Source: an uncultured Victivallales bacterium
Lineage (GTDB): Bacteria > Verrucomicrobiota > Lentisphaeria > Oligosphaerales > JAFGRS01
DNA: 6,407 nucleotides
NCBI GenBank assembly: GCA_903834675.1
Contig: CAILKC010000111.1
Location: 1 to 6,407, forward strand
Direction of reading: 5' to 3'
Positions 3,424 through 6,407 of the stretch are shown piece after piece; position 1 is the stretch's first letter; each line of letters begins with the position of its first letter. Made by a program: the position numbers and the translations under genes. Under the pieces are notes generated by a model. It was given only the letters and a program-made list of their open reading frames with translations, did not search any database and had not been told where the DNA came from.

Positions 3424-6129
3424 CTATCTCGGCGCGGTCGCGACGGGCTCCACCGAGAGGTTGTCCAGGTAGAAGACGCCAGCGCCGTCCTTGGTCGAGA
3501 CAAACCCCAGCCAGTCAAAGCGTTTGAAGGCGGAGCCGTAGGCGAGGTCGGGGCGCTCGATGACCTTGCCCTCGGGCAAACGGAGGGTGATGGCGAAGGT
3601 GCCGTCGGCCTGCGCGCCCAGCTTCGCACTCATCTGCAGGTGTACCCACTGGCCTGCCGGTAGGGTGGCGAGCGTCTGGCCGCCGGCGGTCAGGGTGCCG
3701 TCGGTGTCGACCTGAAAGGCGGGGCCATTGGCGAACTCGGCGCCGGTGACCTTGTAGTCGCGCCATTCGCCGACGAACTGCGCGCCGGTCTCCCAGCGCA
3801 GGTCAACCTGGACCCGGGCGCTGCCGGCGCCGAGCAAGGGCCGGTAGTAGAGGTGGGGGTTGTAGTAGGCCTTCTGCCCGGGCGCGTCCTCGATCTTGAG
3901 GCAGCGCTTGCCCGTCGCCGCGGTTTCCTCAGTCACCCGGGCCTTACCAGCCTTCTCGTCCTCCTGCGTGGTCGCCAAGGCGCTCTTGCCACCCACGGGG
4001 ACCGTCTCGAAGTCATCGAGGATCGGCTCGGGCGGCAATTCGGGGGGCAGGCGCGGCGCGGGCGGAAAGGCGCGCGGCGCCAGGACCAGCGCTGGGCCGC
4101 TCTTGGTGAGGCGTCCGGCCTGGCTGTAGTCGAAGGGTTTGAAGCCAATCTTCTCGGCCGGGGAGCCGGGCTTGAGGGTGAAATCGCCCTGTTTCGGGTC
4201 GACAAAGAGCGGATCGGCGATCAGCGAGTGGGTGTCCTGGCCCTTGGCGCGCCACTCGTCCCAGGTCCAACTGGCGAAGCGGAAAGCGGGCTCGACCGGG
4301 TTCCAGTAGAGGTTGCGGTCGAACGCATAGAGGCCCTTGTCCCAGGCGTGGGTGGCAAGCAGTGGCCCTTCGTCCCAGACGATGAGGTTCTGCTCGACGG
4401 TGTAGGTCAGGTGCTCCTCACCGCGGCAACGTCCGATATGGCCACCCATGCCGTAGGCGAAGATGTTGTTGCGGGCGAGGTTATCGCGGCCGTAGTTGCA
4501 ATGGAACGCATGGGTGGTAACGCGGTAGACGAGGTTATCCTCGACCCGCACTTCGCTGCTGCCCTCATCGAGGTAGATGCCGCAGGCCCAGGGCACGCCG
4601 AACTGGTCATGGATGACGTTACCGCGGATGACGGTGCCAGGCTGGGCGCCGAGGGTGTAGATGCCCGCCTGGTCGCCGAGTACCTCCTGGGGCATCCAGG
4701 AGATGCGGTTGAAGGCGATCAGGTTATCGCGCGCCGGGCCGGGCTCGTAGCCCCAGGTCCAACCCACCGAAAAACCACTGTAGTAGAAGTCAAACAACTC
4801 ATTGTGTTCGAGCACGTTACTATGACTTCGTCCGACCCAGACACAGACCGCCGCCGGGTGCAATCTGCCGCCGTGGGCAAAGAGGCTGTCACGGACGGTG
4901 TTGTGGCTGGCCACGAGGGCGTCATCCTGGTGCGTCACGCCCTCGCCGATCTTGACGCCGCCGCCGCCGAGGTCGGTGAATTCGCAGGTTTCGACGCGGT
5001 TGCGCTTGCAGGCGCGGCCCAGTTCGAGGGCATAGCCGCCCAAGTGGGTGAAACGGCAGCGCACGAAGGCGCAGTCCTGGGCGCCGACAGCGCTGACGGC
5101 GGCGGGCATGGAGTACTCGGCTTGGGAGATGCAGTTGCCTTGCGGCGGGGTGACCCAGTTGGCGTAGGCCAGGGTGAGACCGCGAAACTCGACGTGGCTG
5201 ACGCTTTGCCCCGCGGCCGCCTCGCCCCGGATCTCCACCAGACTCGCCAGACGCGGTGCCACCGCTAGGACCGCCGCCGGATCCTCGCCGGGCAGAGGCA
5301 GATAGCGCAGGGTGCCCGAGGGTCGATCAAGATACCACTGACCCGGTTGCGTCAGGGCCTCGGCGACGTTCTCGACCCGATAGCGCGTACCGCGTTCAAG
5401 GCTGCGGAAGGTGGACGCCGCCAGGGTGACCTCGCGCCCCGAGACCGACTTCAGCGGCAGACGCGAGGTGGACCAGCAGTGGAAGGCGTGGACCTCGATG
5501 TCGCCGGGGTTGGCCCAATCGGCCCGTAACTCGCCCTCGCCGCAGCGGAAACGGTCGTAGCGCCGGGCGGGCAGACCGGGCGAGGCAGGCAGTTGCTCGC
5601 GCACAAAGAAGTACCCATCGGCGGGGAGCACGGGCCGGTAGCGGCGGGCGTCATCGACGAAGAATTGGGTGAAGGACCACTGGCCGGCGGCGACGTCAGG
5701 CAGGCTGGCCTCCCAACGGCCTGCGGCCTGCTTCCAGGCGCGGATGCGACGGCCACCCGAGAGCACGGGCGTCTCGCCGGGGTAGGCAGCGAAGATCACG
5801 GGGGCGCCTTCGGCCCCACTGCAGGCCGGGGTGATCAGCAGCGCTTCGGACAGTTCATAGAGGCCAGCGCGGAAGCTGATGAGAGCACCCGCCCTGAGCT
5901 TGCCCTCGGCCTTGAGCCGCACGATCTCGTCGCGGGCCCGAGTCGGGGTGGCAAAGGGGCCATCGGTCTTGGCGCCGTTGGGCTCGGCCAAGGCGCCGGA
6001 CCAGCTGTCGTTCCCCTGAGGGGAGACGTAGAGCTGAACTTGACCGGCTGGCGCTGGGACATCCTGCGCCAGGGCGACCGCCAGCAGCGCACTGACGACA
6101 GCGAGAACTCGGGTCATGGGTAGTCTCAT
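3424..6129 (-). CDS. Secreted right-handed parallel beta-helix protein with C-terminal beta-sandwich-like domain
   Basis: A 901-residue exported protein. Residues 1-21 form a signal peptide (MTRVLAVVSALLAVALAQ, with a likely cut after an Ala). Residues 32-75 carry the family opening LYVSPQGNDSWSG ... DGPFATPTRARDEI. Residues about 300-610 are the beta-helix proper, with coils rich in Asn and Asp such as VEFRGLTL, NTVRDSLF, NVLEHNELF, NLIAFNRI, TVIRGNVIHD, VEDNLVY and ARNNIFAYG. The helix closes with IADPLFVDPKQGDFTLKPGSPA (637-658), the common end of these proteins. A Pro-rich linker (about 684-703) leads to ILDDFE and a last domain (705-896) ending FYLDNLSVEPV, resembling concanavalin/laminin-G-like carbohydrate-binding modules. 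Relatives include pectate lyases and other polysaccharide-active proteins, but no catalytic set can be named. The start at 6129 has GGGAGA (6143-6138) 8 bases ahead; Met5 has none. Confidence 0.9.
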   Translation of the reverse strand: MRLPMTRVLAVVSALLAVALAQDVPAPAGQVQLYVSPQGNDSWSGALAEPNGAKTDGPFATPTRARDEIVRLKAEGKLRAGALISFRAGLYELSEALLITPACSGAEGAPVIFAAYPGETPVLSGGRRIRAWKQAAGRWEASLPDVAAGQWSFTQFFVDDARRYRPVLPADGYFFVREQLPASPGLPARRYDRFRCGEGELRADWANPGDIEVHAFHCWSTSRLPLKSVSGREVTLAASTFRSLERGTRYRVENVAEALTQPGQWYLDRPSGTLRYLPLPGEDPAAVLAVAPRLASLVEIRGEAAAGQSVSHVEFRGLTLAYANWVTPPQGNCISQAEYSMPAAVSAVGAQDCAFVRCRFTHLGGYALELGRACKRNRVETCEFTDLGGGGVKIGEGVTHQDDALVASHNTVRDSLFAHGGRLHPAAVCVWVGRSHSNVLEHNELFDFYYSGFSVGWTWGYEPGPARDNLIAFNRISWMPQEVLGDQAGIYTLGAQPGTVIRGNVIHDQFGVPWACGIYLDEGSSEVRVEDNLVYRVTTHAFHCNYGRDNLARNNIFAYGMGGHIGRCRGEEHLTYTVEQNLIVWDEGPLLATHAWDKGLYAFDRNLYWNPVEPAFRFASWTWDEWRAKGQDTHSLIADPLFVDPKQGDFTLKPGSPAEKIGFKPFDYSQAGRLTKSGPALVLAPRAFPPAPRLPPELPPEPILDDFETVPVGGKSALATTQEDEKAGKARVTEETAATGKRCLKIEDAPGQKAYYNPHLYYRPLLGAGSARVQVDLRWETGAQFVGEWRDYKVTGAEFANGPAFQVDTDGTLTAGGQTLATLPAGQWVHLQMSAKLGAQADGTFAITLRLPEGKVIERPDLAYGSAFKRFDWLGFVSTKDGAGVFYLDNLSVEPVATAPR

Positions 6130-6208
6130 GGATGGTGTCTCCCGCCGTGGACCGGCCCGGGACCGGCACGCCGACTGCGGCGCGCCTGGGATTCAGCTCG
6201 GCGCGCTC

Positions 6209-6236
6209 ACTCTAGCGCAGCCCCTGGCGGGTGCAA
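6209..6236 (-). promoter_or_regulatory. Candidate promoter of the beta-helix gene
   Basis: On the minus strand TTGCAC (6236-6231) and TAGAGT (6214-6209) lie 16 bases apart. The -35 match is poor (3 of 6) and the -10 fair (4 of 6). Transcription would start near 6202 and leave a leader of about 73 bases before ATG 6129. It is the best pair in the 159 bases between the 57-bp repeat array and the gene, and is offered with low confidence. Confidence 0.3.
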
Positions 6237-6288
6237 TACTTGCCCGCAGAGAGTAGTGTAGGCGCCCTGCTCGGCGGCGCCCGTAGAA

Positions 6289-6407
6289 TGGAGCGGCCGC
6301 GGCGCGCGGCCACTGCCCACGAGGCCGTGGGCGGTCCACAAGAGTTGGAGCGGCCGCGGCGCGCGGCCACTGCCCACGAGGCCGTGGGCGGTCCACAAGA
6401 GTTGGAG
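6289..6407. repeat. Tandem repeat of 57 bp with two abutting hairpins per unit, cut by the window edge
   Basis: Units start at 6289 and 6346 and are identical over all 57 bases; a third begins at 6403 and is cut after five bases. Each unit holds hairpin A, GGCCGCG-gcg-CGCGGCC (6295-6311, 7-bp stem), directly joined to hairpin B, ACTGCCCAC-gaggcc-GTGGGCGGT (6312-6335, 9-bp stem with one T.G pair). Hairpin B pairs fully only as plus-strand RNA; the other strand has an A-C mismatch. Identity between copies points to recent duplication. There are no variable spacers, so it is not a CRISPR. True copy number is unknown, since the array continues beyond the window. Confidence 0.93.

Noticed and set aside
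3853..5268. Long plus-strand open frame (471 codons) inside the beta-helix gene
   Set aside because: Antisense shadow of a GC-rich gene; its Val-, Gly- and Ala-rich translation has no recognisable motif, while the opposite strand codes a clear secreted protein.
6193..6398. Minus-strand ORFs across the 57-bp repeats
   Set aside because: Open only because 57 is a multiple of three; the sequence is better explained by its hairpins.
6289..6407. CRISPR array
   Set aside because: The units abut and are fully identical, with no variable spacers; the same applies to 3227-3391.

Overview
The window is high-GC DNA with codon usage to match. The closest stylistic match is a free-living bacterium of the Armatimonadota / Planctomycetota / Lentisphaerota kind, where large secreted beta-helix proteins, uroporphyrinogen-decarboxylase-like proteins and AP-endonuclease-fold sugar isomerases occur together. 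That placement is an inference from gene style; there is no rRNA or marker gene to fix it. No tRNA, rRNA, insertion sequence or CRISPR array was found.

Layout, left to right. Bases 1-216 (+ strand) hold the last codons of a minimal nucleotidyltransferase (MNT), overlapped by the start of its HEPN partner. The HEPN gene is dead: it has an in-frame TAG at 76-78 and stops after about half a domain. Bases 217-402 carry an unassigned minus-strand reading frame with protein-like composition, probably another gene fragment. All intact genes lie on the minus strand. In transcription order (right to left) they are: a secreted right-handed beta-helix protein of 901 residues (3424-6129); a 422-base gap with a five-unit 33-bp hairpin repeat; a URO-D-superfamily protein of 343 residues (1970-3001); a Phd/YefM antitoxin and PIN-domain toxin pair (1652-1900 and 1261-1674, overlapping); and a sugar-phosphate isomerase/epimerase-like protein of 270 residues (403-1215). 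The right edge holds a second tandem array of 57-bp units, each made of two abutting hairpins, which runs off the window.

The beta-helix, URO-D-like and isomerase proteins would fit a small carbohydrate-use cluster: a secreted glycan-binding or glycan-cleaving protein, a possible methyl-transfer or decarboxylase-fold enzyme, and a sugar isomerase. The toxin-antitoxin module sits between the last two. Its own promoter candidate starts inside the stop codon of the URO-D-like gene, and only 45 bases separate the toxin from the isomerase, so the isomerase may be read from the toxin-antitoxin promoter.

The most unusual material is non-coding. The two tandem arrays differ in unit length but share, in the same order and orientation, TGGAGC followed by GGCGGTCC around GC-rich hairpins, as if they were two forms of one repeat family. 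In the 33-bp array, the only substitution inside a stem keeps pairing (as G.U) only in minus-strand RNA, the strand on which both neighbouring genes are read.
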